Assembly (NCBI GenBank): GCA_031761875.1 | Contig: CP134492.1 | Span: forward strand, 4,340,001 to 4,404,000 | Reading direction: 5' to 3' | DNA from: Bacillaceae bacterium IKA-2 | Lineage (GTDB): Bacteria > Bacillota > Bacilli > Bacillales > Anaerobacillaceae | Length of the DNA stretch: 64,000 nt | Part shown: piece by piece, positions 1 to 12,561 of the stretch | Layout of the letters: every line of letters begins with the position of its first letter | Position numbering within the stretch: position 1 is the first letter of the stretch | Translations under genes and position numbers: made by a program | The notes under the pieces: model-generated | Databases searched by the model: none | What the model saw: the letters and a program-made list of their open reading frames with translations, nothing else | What the model was told of the DNA's origin: nothing

Positions 1-298
1 TGAATTCCCCTACACTTATCACCTTTGAATTCTTTTTCAAAATTCGATTACACTCATTTAAAAGTATTTTATAAAACCACGGTTTAAATGGCCGATCCGC
101 TTGATATAAATGGATGTTTTGATAGACACGGATAAATGTTTCTTGAACGGCATCCCCAGCATAAGTTGCATTATTGTTCATGACAACCGTTGCCACTCGG
201 ATCGCATAATCAAAATATAGATCATATAATTCTCTGTAGGCACTTTTGTTGCCGTTTTGAACGCTTTTTATAATTTCTAAATCGCTCAATTTGCCCAT
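1..298 (-). CDS. ECF-type RNA polymerase sigma factor, N-terminal part (runs off window)
   Basis: Reading the minus strand from an ATG at 298 gives an open frame to the window edge. It starts MGKLSDLEIIKSVQNGNKSA and carries region 2 features of ECF sigma factors: YRELYDLYFDYAIRVA, then GDAVQETFIRVYQNIHLY, then RPFKPWFYKILLNECNR. The ATG has a good ribosome site (AAAGGAG). Only about 99 residues are present, so region 4 lies outside the window. The gene upstream encodes a DUF3221 lipoprotein, but a strong terminator separates the two. Family call is firm; the target regulon is unknown. Confidence 0.8.
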   Translation of the reverse strand, partial: MGKLSDLEIIKSVQNGNKSAYRELYDLYFDYAIRVATVVMNNNATYAGDAVQETFIRVYQNIHLYQADRPFKPWFYKILLNECNRILKKNSKVISVGEF

Positions 299-400
299 TG
301 CTTACCAGCTCCTTTCTCATTTCCTTTTATTTGTTATCCTTTCACTTTATATACCCGTATAAAGATGAAATAGTTTTCAAAACTAGGAAAAAAATTAAAT

Positions 401-449
401 AAAACACAAAAAGAGAGTATCATCTATAGATACTCTCTTTTTGTGTTTT
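401..449. terminator. Strong bidirectional stem-loop terminator
   Basis: A 21-bp perfect inverted repeat with a 7-nt loop, flanked by A- and T-runs on both sides. It lies directly after the DUF3221 lipoprotein gene on the minus strand and upstream of the sigma factor gene. Confidence 0.85.
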
Positions 450-466
450 ATTCATAGCTTCAATCT

Positions 467-970
467 TTACTTGTCTTCTACTTCAATTTCAAATTCTTCA
501 TCATCCATAATATTTTTAAGTTTAACCTGCCAGATATTAGCATTATTATCATATTCGATCGTTCTAACTGCTGTCGCCATGTTTGGTTCTAACGATTTCA
601 AAGCTTCGTTTAAAGCTTCACTTTCCGTTAGCGCTGCTCCTTCAGGTTGAAGACTTTGAACTACTTCTACATATTTTGCTTCTGATTGTCCAGGGTAAGA
701 TTCCATGACCAGGTCATACCAAACTTTAACTTCATCCCCAAGTTGAATGCTTTCTGGAATATTTGAAAACCAAATCGCGTTATAATGTTCAGCGACACCA
801 CCATTCGAACTGTAATCGTTTATAACAGTAGCAACTACGAGTATTCTGCTTTCATTCCTATCCGTGACCTTTCCTATCATCCCAGGTTCAGAATTTGGAG
901 CCCCTAAATTGCAGCCAAACATGAAGATACTAATGAATACAATAATACAAAACAGATAACCTCTTTTCAT
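467..970 (-). CDS. DUF3221 (YobA-like) lipoprotein
   Basis: A 167-aa protein with a signal peptide (MKRGYLFCIIVFISIFMFGC). Its cysteine near residue 20 is a plausible lipidation site, though the lipobox (MFGC) is not ideal. The following 80 residues have the DUF3221 pattern, a small beta-barrel-like domain with GMIGKVTD, a central ILVVATV strand and LGDEVKVWYD. The last 50 residues are acidic and look like a separate PepSY-like or charged tail. It is predicted to sit on the outer face of the cytoplasmic membrane. The function of DUF3221 proteins is not established. The start is supported by an AGGTGGTG-like site upstream of ATG 970. Confidence 0.7.
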   Translation of the reverse strand: MKRGYLFCIIVFISIFMFGCNLGAPNSEPGMIGKVTDRNESRILVVATVINDYSSNGGVAEHYNAIWFSNIPESIQLGDEVKVWYDLVMESYPGQSEAKYVEVVQSLQPEGAALTESEALNEALKSLEPNMATAVRTIEYDNNANIWQVKLKNIMDDEEFEIEVEDK

Positions 971-1048
971 ATGAACACCACCTTTTGGATGAGCCTTTAA
1001 TACTGTGACGTCATTTCCCTTTAAAAGGTTACAGTTTCTTGGAACTAA

Positions 1049-1960
1049 TCATCTACCTAAATACTTATTCATTTGTTTTTCTGGAACAAGCATTTGAAAA
1101 TGGTGCCGTAAATTGACAAATTCTCCAGGCAGCATGCCTCCATATTCGCCATCTAAATTTAAATGGACTACTTCTTCCACGTTCACTTTAATTCGGTTTG
1201 CTTGAACGTATAAAACAGCAGGATCATGAAGATGCTCACCACGAAGTGCGTTACTGACGACGCGAACTAAGTCAGCTAAATTTGTTTTCTTTAAGATAAT
1301 TAAATCAAACATACCGTCATTTACTAGTGCATCTGGTGCTAGCTTTTCAAATCCCCCGACTGAATTTGTATTGGAAACGAGAAACAGCATAATCTCTCCT
1401 TCAAAAAGCTTACCGTCATATTCGATCCGTACTTTTACCGGATGAATTTTCGGGAGCCTTTCGATCCCTTTTGCATAATAAGCAAGCTGACCAATCATTG
1501 TTTTTAGTTTGCTAGGTACTTCATAGGTAAGTTCTGTGAATGTGCCCCCACCAGCTATATTAATAAAATATTGCTCACCAACTTTACCAATATCAATCGG
1601 CATTTCGAAACCGTCACAAAGGACGTCGCAAGCAGCCTCAATTGATTTTGGTACTTCAATCGCTCGAGAAAAATCATTTGTTGTACCTGCGGGAATAAGC
1701 CCTAGCTTAGGACGATATGTCTGTTCAGCTAAACCATTAATTACTTCGTTTAAGGTTCCGTCGCCACCAGCTGCAATAACCAAATCAAATTTAGCTTCAG
1801 CTGCTTTTCTTGCCGCTCTCGTTGCACAACCTTGTCCCTTTGTAGCGTGAGCTGAAGCTTCATAACCTGCCGCTTCAAGCCGTTCTAATATATATGGTAA
1901 TTGTCGTTTTACTTGCTCACGACCTGCTGACGGATTATAAATTAAACGTGCCCGTTTCAT
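1049..1960 (-). CDS. dgkB: Diacylglycerol kinase DgkB
   Basis: A 303-aa member of the DAGK catalytic family that phosphorylates diacylglycerol to phosphatidic acid, returning lipid released by lipoteichoic acid synthesis to phospholipid. An N-terminal YNPSAG strand-loop and the nucleotide-binding GGDGTLNEV motif (about residues 65-73) are present. PAGTTNDFSRA follows, and a beta-sandwich C-terminal half ends in the LNLDGEYGG motif. Length matches B. subtilis DgkB (YerQ). As in B. subtilis it lies downstream of gatB in the same direction, but a hairpin separates them. The ATG at 1960 has an AAAGGAG site. Confidence 0.92.
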   Translation of the reverse strand: MKRARLIYNPSAGREQVKRQLPYILERLEAAGYEASAHATKGQGCATRAARKAAEAKFDLVIAAGGDGTLNEVINGLAEQTYRPKLGLIPAGTTNDFSRAIEVPKSIEAACDVLCDGFEMPIDIGKVGEQYFINIAGGGTFTELTYEVPSKLKTMIGQLAYYAKGIERLPKIHPVKVRIEYDGKLFEGEIMLFLVSNTNSVGGFEKLAPDALVNDGMFDLIILKKTNLADLVRVVSNALRGEHLHDPAVLYVQANRIKVNVEEVVHLNLDGEYGGMLPGEFVNLRHHFQMLVPEKQMNKYLGR

Positions 1961-2061
1961 AAAGACGCTCCTTTTGATTTTACGAATATATATAGTCGCA
2001 AAATAATTCCATGATTTAACATGTATTAAGCTTATTTTATACTAAAAACCAAGAAAATAAA

Positions 2062-2127
2062 AGAGGTGTCCTCCCCCCTGCAAAAGTATGCAATCATGCA
2101 TCCAGTACTGGAGGTTAGACACCCTCT
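2062..2127 (-). terminator. Terminator after gatB, built on a GTGTC-type palindrome
   Basis: On the minus strand AGAGGGTGTC pairs with GACACCTCT across a loop of about 45 nt. The hairpin is followed by TTTTATTTT and lies 10 nt after the gatB stop codon. The arms resemble the GTGTCAGACACC palindromes near 15.8 kb, so a dispersed repeat may have been recruited as terminator. Confidence 0.6.
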
Positions 2128-2136
2128 CTAAAAATA

Positions 2137-3570
2137 TTATCTTATTTTAATTTCTGCTAATAAGATTTTGTTAACTAGTTGTGGATTGGCCTTTCCTCTT
2201 GAAGCTTTCATTACTTGTCCAACAAGGAAGCCAATTGCTTTCTCTTTTCCAGCTTTAAAGTCATCAATTGATGCCTGGTTCTGATCGAGAATCCCAATGA
2301 TCATCTTCTTAATTTCACCTTCATCAGAGATTTGGACAAGACCTTTGTCTTTGACAATTTTCTCAGGATCGCCACCGTTTTCAATTAATTCTTTAAAGAC
2401 GTCTTTCGCTATTTTATTAGAGATCGTTCCCTTTTCAATAAGACCGATCATCCGAGCTAGCGCTTCTGGTGTTAACGGGACATCATTAATTTCTATATCA
2501 GCTGTTTTCAAATAGGCATTCACTTCACCCATTAACCAGTTTGCCAAAAGCTTTGCAGGTGCACCATGGGTAAGTCCTTCCTCAAAAAAATCAGCCATTG
2601 CCTTAACTTGAGTTAGTACCGCTGCATCATAGCTAGATAAGCCAAACTCAGTTACATAACGTTCTTTACGGGCATCTGGAAGTTCTGGTATTGTTGCCTT
2701 TACTCGCGCTTTCCAATCTTCATCAATGTGGAAGTCTACTAAATCAGGGTCTGGGAAGTAACGATAATCTTCTGAACCTTCTTTGATGCGCATTAAAGTC
2801 GTCTTTTTATTAGCATCATCCCAACGGCGTGTTTCTTGCTCAAATTCAACACCTGCTCTTAATTCTTCAGCTTGTCGAATTTCTTCATAAGCCAAGCCTT
2901 TTTGGACATGCGCAAATGAGTTTAAGTTTTTAATTTCAATTTTTGTACCAAATTCTTCTTGACCAACTGGACGTAATGAAATATTGGCGTCACAACGAAG
3001 TGAGCCTTCTTCCATTTTACAGTCAGAAACTTCTGTATATTCAAGAATTGCTTTTAATTTTTCTAGAAAAGCATATGCTTCTTCAGGTGTACGAATGTCT
3101 GGTTCAGAAACAATTTCAATCAGAGGTGTTCCAACTCGGTTAAAATCAACCAATGAATAATCACCGAAATCAGAATGCGTCAATTTACCAGCATCTTCTT
3201 CTAAATGAATTCGTGTAATCCCGATTCGTTTTTTTTCACCGTTTACTTCAATATCGATCCAACCGTGCTCACCGACCGGCTTATCAAATTGAGATATTTG
3301 GTATGCTTTTGGGCTATCTGGATAAAAATAATTCTTTCGATCAAATTTTGTGATAGGAGCAATTTCGCAATTTAAAGCCATTGATGCCTTTATTCCGAAT
3401 TCTACCGCTTGTTTATTTAGAACAGGTAACACTCCTGGGTGACCTAAACAAATTGGGCATGTATGTGTATTTGGTGGTGCGCCAAACTCGGTGGAACAGC
3501 CACAAAATATTTTTGTATTTGTTTTTAACTCGACATGAACTTCTAAACCAACGACCGTTTCAAATTCCAT
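2137..3570 (-). CDS. gatB: Asp-tRNA(Asn)/Glu-tRNA(Gln) amidotransferase subunit B
   Basis: GatB is the kinase and tRNA-binding subunit of GatCAB, which converts misacylated Glu-tRNA(Gln) and Asp-tRNA(Asn) to the correct amides. From ATG 3570 the protein is 477 aa, the normal family length. It begins [17 protein letters not shown], followed by the Cys-rich zinc site (CGCS and CPIC) and [18 protein letters not shown]. The C-terminal YqeY-like domain ends in [16 protein letters not shown] longer frame starting at 3633 exists, but the AAGGGGGG site points to 3570. The gene is 13 nt after gatA, last of the gatCAB operon. Confidence 0.96.
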   Translation of the reverse strand: MEFETVVGLEVHVELKTNTKIFCGCSTEFGAPPNTHTCPICLGHPGVLPVLNKQAVEFGIKASMALNCEIAPITKFDRKNYFYPDSPKAYQISQFDKPVGEHGWIDIEVNGEKKRIGITRIHLEEDAGKLTHSDFGDYSLVDFNRVGTPLIEIVSEPDIRTPEEAYAFLEKLKAILEYTEVSDCKMEEGSLRCDANISLRPVGQEEFGTKIEIKNLNSFAHVQKGLAYEEIRQAEELRAGVEFEQETRRWDDANKKTTLMRIKEGSEDYRYFPDPDLVDFHIDEDWKARVKATIPELPDARKERYVTEFGLSSYDAAVLTQVKAMADFFEEGLTHGAPAKLLANWLMGEVNAYLKTADIEINDVPLTPEALARMIGLIEKGTISNKIAKDVFKELIENGGDPEKIVKDKGLVQISDEGEIKKMIIGILDQNQASIDDFKAGKEKAIGFLVGQVMKASRGKANPQLVNKILLAEIKIR

Positions 3571-3583
3571 CTTTATCCCCCCT

Positions 3584-5041
3584 TTACAATTGTGGTTTCG
3601 CCTTGTGGTATTCTGTTGCTTGCTCGTAAGCATGCGCTACACGGTAAACCGTCGACTCATCAAAATGTTTACCAATAATTTGTAAACCAACTGGCAAGCC
3701 ATTAGACAATCCACACGGAACTGAAATAGCTGGTACACCTGCTAAGTTTACAGGAATTGTCAAAATATCATTCGCGTACATTGTAAGTGGGTCATCAACT
3801 TTTTCACCAATCTTAAAAGCTGTCGTTGGTGCGGTTGGACCTATAATAACATCATATTTGGCTAATACATCATCAAAATCTTTTTTGATTAATGTCCGCA
3901 CTTGTTGCGCTTTTTTATAGTAGGCATCATAATATCCTGAACTTAACGCAAACGTTCCAAGCATAATCCGACGCTTAACTTCATTACCAAATCCTTCGCT
4001 TCGTGATTGCTTGTACATTTCAATTAAGTTTTCCTCATTGTCCGCACGAACACCGTAACGAACGCCGTCAAAGCGTGCTAGATTTGCCGACGCTTCTGAA
4101 GAAGAAAGTAAATAATAGGTAGCAACTGCATATTTTGAATGTGGCAATGAAACCTCTTCCCATGTTGCGCCTAAACCTTCTAGGACTTTTAAAGCAGCTA
4201 AAATTTTCTTTTTAACGTCCTCGTTAACGCCTTCTGCTAAATATTCTTTTGGAACAGCAATTTTTAAGCCTTTAACATCGCCAGTTAAAAGGGCTAAATA
4301 ATCAGGAATTTCTACATTAGCACTAGTCGAGTCCATCTTGTCATAGCCAGCGATCACTTGCATTAAATAAGCATTATCTTCTACTGACTTTGTAATTGGA
4401 CCAATTTGGTCAAGAGAAGAAGCAAATGCCACTAATCCGAAACGTGATACTCGTCCATATGTAGGTTTTAAACCAACTACTCCACAATAAGATGCCGGTT
4501 GGCGAATTGAGCCACCAGTGTCAGACCCTAGTGAAAATAAAACTTCACCCGCCGCAACGCTTGCTGCTGAACCACCACTTGACCCTCCTGGCACATAATC
4601 AGTATTCCAAGGATTTCTCGTCCGAAAATAACCTGAGTTTTCCGTAGAAGAACCCATCGCAAACTCATCCATATTTAATTTTCCGATCATAACAGCTTCA
4701 GATGCTCGGATTTTTTCCATGACGGTTGCATCATGTACTGGTACGAAATTGCTTAAAATTTTACTTGAACAAGTTGTCCGTAAACCTTTTGTAACAATAT
4801 TATCCTTAATTCCAATTGGAAGACCATAAAGAAGACCTTTTTCACCATTCTCAACTAGCGCTTCATCTAATTGTTTTGCATAGTTCCGCGCATTTTCTTC
4901 ATCAAGAGTAAGAAATGCTCTAACTTTGTCATCTACTTCTCTAATTCTTTGATACGAAGCATCTACTAAATCCGTTACCGTGATTTCTTTCTCGCGAAGC
5001 TGTTTATGTAAAGTTGATATGCTTTGTTCGATTAATGACAC
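3584..5041 (-). CDS. gatA: Asp-tRNA(Asn)/Glu-tRNA(Gln) amidotransferase subunit A
   Basis: GatA hydrolyses glutamine and passes the ammonia to GatB. The 485-aa protein has the amidase-signature catalytic triad visible as Lys79 (GLPIGIKDN), Ser154 ([10 protein letters not shown]) and Ser178 ([10 protein letters not shown]), the same numbering as in Staphylococcus GatA. Length is normal. The start at 5041 is 15 nt after the gatC stop and has a ribosome site (AAAGGAGG). It is the middle gene of gatCAB. Confidence 0.97.
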   Translation of the reverse strand: MSLIEQSISTLHKQLREKEITVTDLVDASYQRIREVDDKVRAFLTLDEENARNYAKQLDEALVENGEKGLLYGLPIGIKDNIVTKGLRTTCSSKILSNFVPVHDATVMEKIRASEAVMIGKLNMDEFAMGSSTENSGYFRTRNPWNTDYVPGGSSGGSAASVAAGEVLFSLGSDTGGSIRQPASYCGVVGLKPTYGRVSRFGLVAFASSLDQIGPITKSVEDNAYLMQVIAGYDKMDSTSANVEIPDYLALLTGDVKGLKIAVPKEYLAEGVNEDVKKKILAALKVLEGLGATWEEVSLPHSKYAVATYYLLSSSEASANLARFDGVRYGVRADNEENLIEMYKQSRSEGFGNEVKRRIMLGTFALSSGYYDAYYKKAQQVRTLIKKDFDDVLAKYDVIIGPTAPTTAFKIGEKVDDPLTMYANDILTIPVNLAGVPAISVPCGLSNGLPVGLQIIGKHFDESTVYRVAHAYEQATEYHKAKPQL

Positions 5042-5055
5042 TAAAAAAACCTCCT

Positions 5056-5346
5056 TTACTCTAATATTGATGGAACTTTCACTTGTCCATCCTGTTGATC
5101 CGGGGCATTCTTTAACACATCACTTTGATCTAAAGATTGCTTTACTACATCTTCCCGAAGTACATTTTTGACGTCTAATACATGTGTTGTCGGTTCTATT
5201 CCCTCTGTATTTAACTCATTAAGTTGTTCCGCAAAGCCAATAATTGCATCTAGTTGCCCTGTAAAAAGTTCTACTTCTTCTTCAGTAACTGAAAGACGTG
5301 CTAAATGAGCAACATGCTTTACTTGATCTTTTGTAATTCGAGCCAT
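5056..5346 (-). CDS. gatC: Asp-tRNA(Asn)/Glu-tRNA(Gln) amidotransferase subunit C
   Basis: A 96-aa GatC, the belt-like subunit that wraps and stabilises the GatA-GatB interface. It shows the typical [16 protein letters not shown] start, the central [24 protein letters not shown]-type segment (here residues about 32-56) and LREDVV. It is the first gene of gatCAB and has a GGAGGTG ribosome site. No further regulatory signal was recognised in the 130 bp upstream. Confidence 0.95.
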   Translation of the reverse strand: MARITKDQVKHVAHLARLSVTEEEVELFTGQLDAIIGFAEQLNELNTEGIEPTTHVLDVKNVLREDVVKQSLDQSDVLKNAPDQQDGQVKVPSILE

Positions 5347-5476
5347 GATTTCACCTCCACAGATTATCCTTTTTCACAATATAATGATAATACCAAACAA
5401 GCTACTTTTATTCAATAAAGCGTTGTGACTTGAAACTCAAAAGATAGAAAAAGAGCCCCAAAGAACGAGCTCCTCA

Positions 5477-6679
5477 TTACCGATAAATATGAACAAATGG
5501 TTCTTCTTCATTTGCGTGGCGAACTATGATCGATTCCGCACCTTCAAGTGAGCTTAAATAAATTTGCACGGTTAATGCTGGCGGAAAGTGTTCTTCTAAA
5601 CTATTAGTAATAAACTGAGTCATCGCGATGACTTCTGCTTTGCCACTAGTTTGTAAATTTATATCAATTGTTAACTCTTGGATTTGATCATTTTTATAGC
5701 GAGCTTTGCCTACAACTCCGGAGTAATTGTCAAAAAAATCATCAATATCATTTTTAAAGCTATCAAACCTTGTTGCATCCTCGCGATGGTCTCTTGTCAC
5801 TTGGTTGGAAGGGAAAAAGTAATGATCGTCACTAATCGATTCCCAACTCTCGATCGATTTTTCTGGCTCGACTAAAGTCATCGCCAGAAATGTTCCAGGG
5901 ATAATCGATTGGCGAGGAGCTTCTTTGTATAGAGCAATTACAATCGGAACATTAGCTAAATTGTCTCTTTCTCTAACACGGCTAAGAACTTCGCTAGCAA
6001 TCGCTTTGCCTGCTTCGAAAATATCTTCATCCTCAAGTTGAACATCATAGACAGGACCATCATTCACAGTTTGATAATAATAAACAGAATTAATCGAGAT
6101 ACCTAGAACTAAACCACTTAGCTCAACAGAACCATTTTCTGTTTCTTGTAAATAGTTATGTTCCATTAGATGTGACAAATAGGAAGGTTTACTTTCATGC
6201 CTAGTTCGCTCATGGCGAACTTGTTCCCTCGGTTCCATCTGTCCAAAATTCGCTTCCATTTCAGGAAGGGGTGGGTTTAGTCCTTCGCTATAGCCTGTAA
6301 GTTCTGGATCATGGCGTCTTAACCAACGATTAATTACTACGCCTTCTAAATACTGCCCTTCTTGAAAGTAAAAATCGCTTTGCGGAAACCTAGTTGATGC
6401 CAACTCCATTAAGCCAATCTCTAATTGATTTATATCAATCCTATTATTAATGGCGTGCGGTACTAAGCCTCTTGCTTCACTATGGCGATAGTCTCCTTCT
6501 TGAAGAACGGTTCGATAGTAGTTTTCAGGTGTATTTAAATTAGGACTAATAATGACATGCTCTTCTTCTTGTTCTTCCGTTTCTTCAATTACAATAATAT
6601 CCTCTTCTCTTTCTATGATTCCCATACATCCAGTAAGTACTACTATGAGTAAAAGTAATCCACTTCCTAGTTTTTTCAT
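5477..6679 (-). CDS. camS: CamS-family sex pheromone lipoprotein (YerH)
   Basis: A 400-aa secreted lipoprotein. The signal peptide MKKLGSGLLLLIVVLTGC gives a clear lipobox (LTGC), and an acidic linker (EETEEQEEEHV) follows. The body is the CamS/YerH domain, with NTPENYYRTVLQEGDYRHSE and GLNPPLP as recognisable segments. In enterococci and staphylococci the signal peptide of this family is processed to a peptide pheromone; in bacilli the role is unknown. Position between ligA and gatC matches B. subtilis yerH. A weak hairpin with a T-run follows the stop (about 5448-5475). Confidence 0.88.
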   Translation of the reverse strand: MKKLGSGLLLLIVVLTGCMGIIEREEDIIVIEETEEQEEEHVIISPNLNTPENYYRTVLQEGDYRHSEARGLVPHAINNRIDINQLEIGLMELASTRFPQSDFYFQEGQYLEGVVINRWLRRHDPELTGYSEGLNPPLPEMEANFGQMEPREQVRHERTRHESKPSYLSHLMEHNYLQETENGSVELSGLVLGISINSVYYYQTVNDGPVYDVQLEDEDIFEAGKAIASEVLSRVRERDNLANVPIVIALYKEAPRQSIIPGTFLAMTLVEPEKSIESWESISDDHYFFPSNQVTRDHREDATRFDSFKNDIDDFFDNYSGVVGKARYKNDQIQELTIDINLQTSGKAEVIAMTQFITNSLEEHFPPALTVQIYLSSLEGAESIIVRHANEEEPFVHIYR

Positions 6680-6694
6680 ATAATCACCCCTTTT

Positions 6695-6855
6695 CAGAAA
6701 ATGCTGGAGCTAGACAGAGAAAGGCATAAGCCACCTTGGTAAAGTTGGTTAGGACGGTCAAAAAACTCAAAGAACAATTGATTTTTCTTTTTGACTTTTT
6801 ACTTCTTCCTTTTGCTCTTCCTTTCCAACTTTCCACTTTCCACTTTTCACTTTTC
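6695..6855. repeat. Eroded copy of a polypurine/polypyrimidine inverted repeat
   Basis: The gap between ligA and camS starts with a GCTGGAGCTAGAC segment typical of dispersed Bacillus intergenic repeats. A GTCAAAAA...TTTTTGAC inverted repeat (about 6758-6796) follows. It ends in a pyrimidine arm (CTTTCCAACTTTCCAC) that also occurs at 11.39 kb and 26.22 kb. The left arm no longer pairs fully, so this copy looks decayed. Confidence 0.5.
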
Positions 6856-6864
6856 ACTATCAAT

Positions 6865-8898
<2,034 letters not shown>

Positions 8899-8956
8899 TT
8901 ATTTTTTCGTGATAAGTATGAACGTATTGACCTAGAAATCTGCCTAGCTTAAGTTC

Positions 8957-11206
8957 CTAGCTTTTCTTTGTTATTGGTGCAAATTTTGCCGCTAGACGTT
9001 TAATACCGATTGGTTGCGGAAAAGCGATGTCTAATTCAACATTTTCAATTGAACCTTTTACGCTAACGACTGTTCCAACTCCCCATTTTTTGTGCTCTGC
9101 TTTATCGCCAACCTGCCAAGTAAACTTATCTCCACCAGTTGTCGTTATTTGCGGGCTGATAGCAGAAGTCATTTTCCGTCTTGGCGCTGCTTTACCTCCA
9201 ATATTATCACTTGGCATTAAGCGAGAAGTTTTTGACCAAGCTGGTGCCTCTTTTTGTTCATTAAGCGATTCTACTATATCACTTGGGATTTCAGCAATAA
9301 AACGCGACCGTGGGTTCATCGTTGTCCGACCATATAGCGTCCGCATTTTTGCACAAGATAAGTACAGGCGCTGCTCTGCTCGAGTAATTCCAACATAAGC
9401 AAGTCGACGTTCTTCTTCCATCTCTTCTTCTTCAAAAAGCGAGCGACTATGAGGGAATACTCCTTCTTCCATTCCAATTAAAAAGACGACTGGAAACTCT
9501 AAGCCTTTTGCTGAATGCAGTGTCATCAAAAGAACTTGTTCCGATTCTTTCTCTTCGTTCTCATCTTCATCGAGTTTATCAATAGCGGAAATAAGTGCTA
9601 AATCCGTTAAAAACGCAACTAATGATTTATCATCACTTTTACTTTCAAAATCTTGTGTTACAGATAAAAATTCTTCAATGTTTTCAAGACGAGTCCGTGC
9701 TTCAATTGTTTTATCATTTTTTAACATGTCGCGGTAGCCTGTTTTTTCTAATAGTTCTTCAACAAGTTCAGTAACTGACACATATTGTTGTAATTGAACC
9801 CAACCAAGCATTTGGTCGCTAAAATCAACTAATTTTTTTGTTACTCTGTCACCTAATCCAGTCTGCTCAATTTCTTGAAGAGCCTGAAAAATAGATAACT
9901 CTTGGGACAGCGCAAACTGAGCAATTTTTTCAACAGTAGTGGCACCTATACCTCGTTTGGGTACATTTATAATTCTTCGTAACGAAATATCTGCATCCGG
10001 ATTAGCGACAAGACTAAGATAAGCAAGGATGTCTTTAATTTCCTTGCGATCGTAGAACTTTGTCCCACCGACAATGCTGTAGTTAATGTTTGATTTTACT
10101 AATAATTCCTCAATAACACGGGATTGGGCATTTGTTCGATATAAAATCGCTATATCTGAAAGTTTATAATCATGTTGTTTCATTAATTCTTTTATTTTTC
10201 CAACAATAAAATAGGCTTCATCATGCTCATTATCACCAACAAAAAAGGAGATATTTTCGCCACCTTGGCTATCTGTCCACAATTTTTTTGGTTTGCGATT
10301 TAAGTTATTGTTGATGACATCGTTAGCGGCTTGAAGAATTATTTTTGTTGAACGGTAATTTTGTTCTAGCATAATTGTCTTAGAATTAGGATAGTCTCCT
10401 TCAAAAGAAAGGATATTTGTAATATCCGCACCGCGCCAACGGTAAATCGATTGATCTGAGTCTCCGACGACACAAATATTTTTATAGCGATCTGCTAGCA
10501 TCTTAACGAGCATATATTGAGCTTTGTTCGTATCTTGATACTCATCAACGTGGATATATTGGAACTTTCGTTGGTAAAACTGTAGAACTTCAGGGATCTG
10601 TTTAAATAATTGGATTGTAGACATAATTAAATCATCAAAATCCAATGCATGATTTTTGCGAAGCTCTTTTTGATAAGCTTCATAAACATCCAATACGGTC
10701 GATTCATAAGGACCTTTGGCAGTTTTCGCGTAGTCTTTGACTGTTTTTAGTTCGTTTTTTGCGCTACTAATGCTACCTAATAGGCTTTTTGGTTCAAATT
10801 TCTTTGAATCAATATTTTTTTGCTTTAAGATTAGCTTAATAACCGATACCTGATCTCCTGGGTCTAAAATTGTAAAACTACTTTTAATCCCCATTCGGTC
10901 GATATCTCTTCGTAAAATCCGTACACACATAGAGTGAAATGTTGAAATCCAAACATCGTTGGCCACTGGACCAATAATTTTTTTGACACGTTCTTTCATT
11001 TCTTTTGCAGCTTTATTTGTGAATGTAATCGCCAAAATTGACCACGGGGCAATTTCTTTTTCTTTAATTAAATAAGCGATTCGGTTCGTCAGTACCCTCG
11101 TTTTCCCCGAACCCGCACCTGCCATAATTAATAGTGCGCCATCAGTTTGTTTGACCGCTTGTCTTTGTTCTTCGTTTAATCCATCCAACATTGATTGTAC
11201 ACTCAT
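8957..11206 (-). CDS. pcrA: ATP-dependent DNA helicase PcrA
   Basis: A 749-aa UvrD/Rep-type superfamily 1 helicase involved in repair, rolling-circle replication and removal of RecA or RNA polymerase conflicts. Visible motifs are Walker A (AGAGSGKT, residues 29-36), motif Ia ([11 protein letters not shown]), Walker B (VDEYQDTN), motif III ([13 protein letters not shown]), motif IV (LEQNYRS), motif V ([12 protein letters not shown]) and motif VI (YVGITRAEQ). The C-terminal Tudor-like tail ([17 protein letters not shown]) that binds RNA polymerase is also present. Length is normal. Confidence 0.97.
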   Translation of the reverse strand: MSVQSMLDGLNEEQRQAVKQTDGALLIMAGAGSGKTRVLTNRIAYLIKEKEIAPWSILAITFTNKAAKEMKERVKKIIGPVANDVWISTFHSMCVRILRRDIDRMGIKSSFTILDPGDQVSVIKLILKQKNIDSKKFEPKSLLGSISSAKNELKTVKDYAKTAKGPYESTVLDVYEAYQKELRKNHALDFDDLIMSTIQLFKQIPEVLQFYQRKFQYIHVDEYQDTNKAQYMLVKMLADRYKNICVVGDSDQSIYRWRGADITNILSFEGDYPNSKTIMLEQNYRSTKIILQAANDVINNNLNRKPKKLWTDSQGGENISFFVGDNEHDEAYFIVGKIKELMKQHDYKLSDIAILYRTNAQSRVIEELLVKSNINYSIVGGTKFYDRKEIKDILAYLSLVANPDADISLRRIINVPKRGIGATTVEKIAQFALSQELSIFQALQEIEQTGLGDRVTKKLVDFSDQMLGWVQLQQYVSVTELVEELLEKTGYRDMLKNDKTIEARTRLENIEEFLSVTQDFESKSDDKSLVAFLTDLALISAIDKLDEDENEEKESEQVLLMTLHSAKGLEFPVVFLIGMEEGVFPHSRSLFEEEEMEEERRLAYVGITRAEQRLYLSCAKMRTLYGRTTMNPRSRFIAEIPSDIVESLNEQKEAPAWSKTSRLMPSDNIGGKAAPRRKMTSAISPQITTTGGDKFTWQVGDKAEHKKWGVGTVVSVKGSIENVELDIAFPQPIGIKRLAAKFAPITKKS

Positions 11207-11286
11207 TTACCTTCACCACCAAAACGTATGTTCTTTTTTTAATTTTAATGCAAAATTTCTTAAAGTGCAAGTAACGTTGGAATGGG

Positions 11287-11405
11287 GGAAGGTTGGAAAG
11301 GATGATCAAAAGCTTTAAGGGAGCAGTTGGTTTTATCTTTTGCTATTGATCTTGCTTTTGCTGTCCAACTAACTTTCTTTTTTATCTTTTCCTTTCCAAC
11401 CTTCC
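11287..11405. repeat. 119-bp inverted-repeat element between pcrA and pcrB
   Basis: It is bounded by a perfect 14-bp inverted repeat, GGAAGGTTGGAAAG at 11287-11300 and its complement at 11392-11405. The interior is T-rich, with repeated TGATC and CTTTTG words. The right arm is shared with repeats near 6.83 kb and 26.22 kb. It fills most of the 211-bp pcrA-pcrB gap, and no ORF or transposase is present. It could act as a terminator or be a non-autonomous mobile remnant. Confidence 0.65.
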
Positions 11406-11417
11406 AACTTTCACTTT

Positions 11418-12101
11418 TTATATTTTTACAGTAGCCAAAGCTAGATCTATATCCTCATATATAATATTTCCAACGACTATTGTATTAGCGTATTGCGCTA
11501 CTGTTTTTGCCTCTGAAATAGTCTTGATTCCACCACCATAAAACAGTTGTGTTTCTTCTAAGACATTACTAACTGCCTTGACGACTTCAAGATCACCAAA
11601 AACACCACTATACTCCAGATAAAAAATTGGGTACTTAAACATCTTTTCAGACATTTGCGCATAGGCAACGACATCTTCAACAGTTAAATCCGTTTTCGCA
11701 TTTGTTAAATCAGCTACTTTACTCCGCTCATTTAAAACACAATAACCTTCCATGACGATTTCATTCCAGTTCATGATGCCACCAAATTCCTTTACAGCTT
11801 TATGATGAAGACCTGTTACCCATTCAACTGAACGACTATTTAACACTGAAGGAATAAAATAGAAATCAAACCCTGGAGTAACGGTTTCAACAGAAGCAAC
11901 TTCAAGAACGCACGGAACCAAATAGCGCCTTATTCTCACTAATAGATCCAAAATATTGTCCTCGGTAACACCATCACTACCACCAATCATAACTGCATCT
12001 GTACCGGATTCACAAATTTTTTCTAGATCATTATCGCTAAGCTCTTTGTTAGGATCTAATTTAAAGATGTGCTTCCAATCTTCATATTCATATTTATCCA
12101 T
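11418..12101 (-). CDS. pcrB: Heptaprenylglyceryl phosphate synthase PcrB
   Basis: A 227-aa TIM-barrel prenyltransferase that joins heptaprenyl diphosphate to sn-glycerol-1-phosphate, making archaeal-type ether lipid precursors in Bacillales. Diagnostic segments are [26 protein letters not shown], the YLEYSG motif and a C-terminal FYGGGIKT phosphate-binding loop with VVGNIIYED. Length matches B. subtilis PcrB (YerE). It is the first gene of the pcrB-pcrA-ligA block, but separated from pcrA by the repeat element. Confidence 0.94.
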   Translation of the reverse strand: MDKYEYEDWKHIFKLDPNKELSDNDLEKICESGTDAVMIGGSDGVTEDNILDLLVRIRRYLVPCVLEVASVETVTPGFDFYFIPSVLNSRSVEWVTGLHHKAVKEFGGIMNWNEIVMEGYCVLNERSKVADLTNAKTDLTVEDVVAYAQMSEKMFKYPIFYLEYSGVFGDLEVVKAVSNVLEETQLFYGGGIKTISEAKTVAQYANTIVVGNIIYEDIDLALATVKI

Positions 12102-12148
12102 TTTCCGAACTCCTTTGTTAGCTCATATCCTCATTCGGTTATTATACC

Positions 12149-12197
12149 AAAAAAAAACTCCCGTGAATTCTTTTAAATAGAATTTACGGGAGTTTTA
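12149..12197 (-). terminator. Rho-independent terminator after yerC
   Basis: On the minus strand AAACTCCCGTAAATTC pairs with GAATTCACGGGAGTTT, followed by a run of Ts. It lies 10 nt after the yerC stop codon. Confidence 0.9.
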
Positions 12198-12206
12198 ATA
12201 TCGTTG

Positions 12207-12530
12207 TTAGATATTTTCTGTTTCGGTCGCTTCGGTAACTTGGCTTTTCACTCGCTTCAAAGCCATTTCATAACCATCATTACCATAATTTAAGCAGCGC
12301 TTAACTCTAGAAATTGTTGCTGTACTTGCACCCGTTTCACCTTCAATTTTTTGGTAAGTGAAACCGTCACGAAGCATTCTGGCAACTTCTAAACGTTGGG
12401 CTAATGACTGAATTTCATTAATTGTACAAAGATCATCAAAAAAGAGATAACACTCTTCTAAATCTTTTAGGCTTAAAATGGATAGAAATAATTGGTCTAA
12501 CCCTTTTCCTCTTAATTTATCAATTTGCAA
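12207..12530 (-). CDS. yerC: YerC/TrpR-family DNA-binding protein
   Basis: A 107-aa TrpR-superfamily protein. The helix-turn-helix is visible as TYQKIEGETGASTATISRVKRCL (about residues 58-80), and the upstream part (DLCTINEIQSLAQRLEVARML) is the typical dimerising helix region. Length is that of the YerC/YecD family. No ligand is established. It lies 31 nt downstream of yerB and is followed by a strong terminator, so yerB and yerC are probably co-transcribed. Confidence 0.88.
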   Translation of the reverse strand: MQIDKLRGKGLDQLFLSILSLKDLEECYLFFDDLCTINEIQSLAQRLEVARMLRDGFTYQKIEGETGASTATISRVKRCLNYGNDGYEMALKRVKSQVTEATETENI

Positions 12531-12561
12531 TTTATTTCATCCTTTCCAAATCCTCTATTAT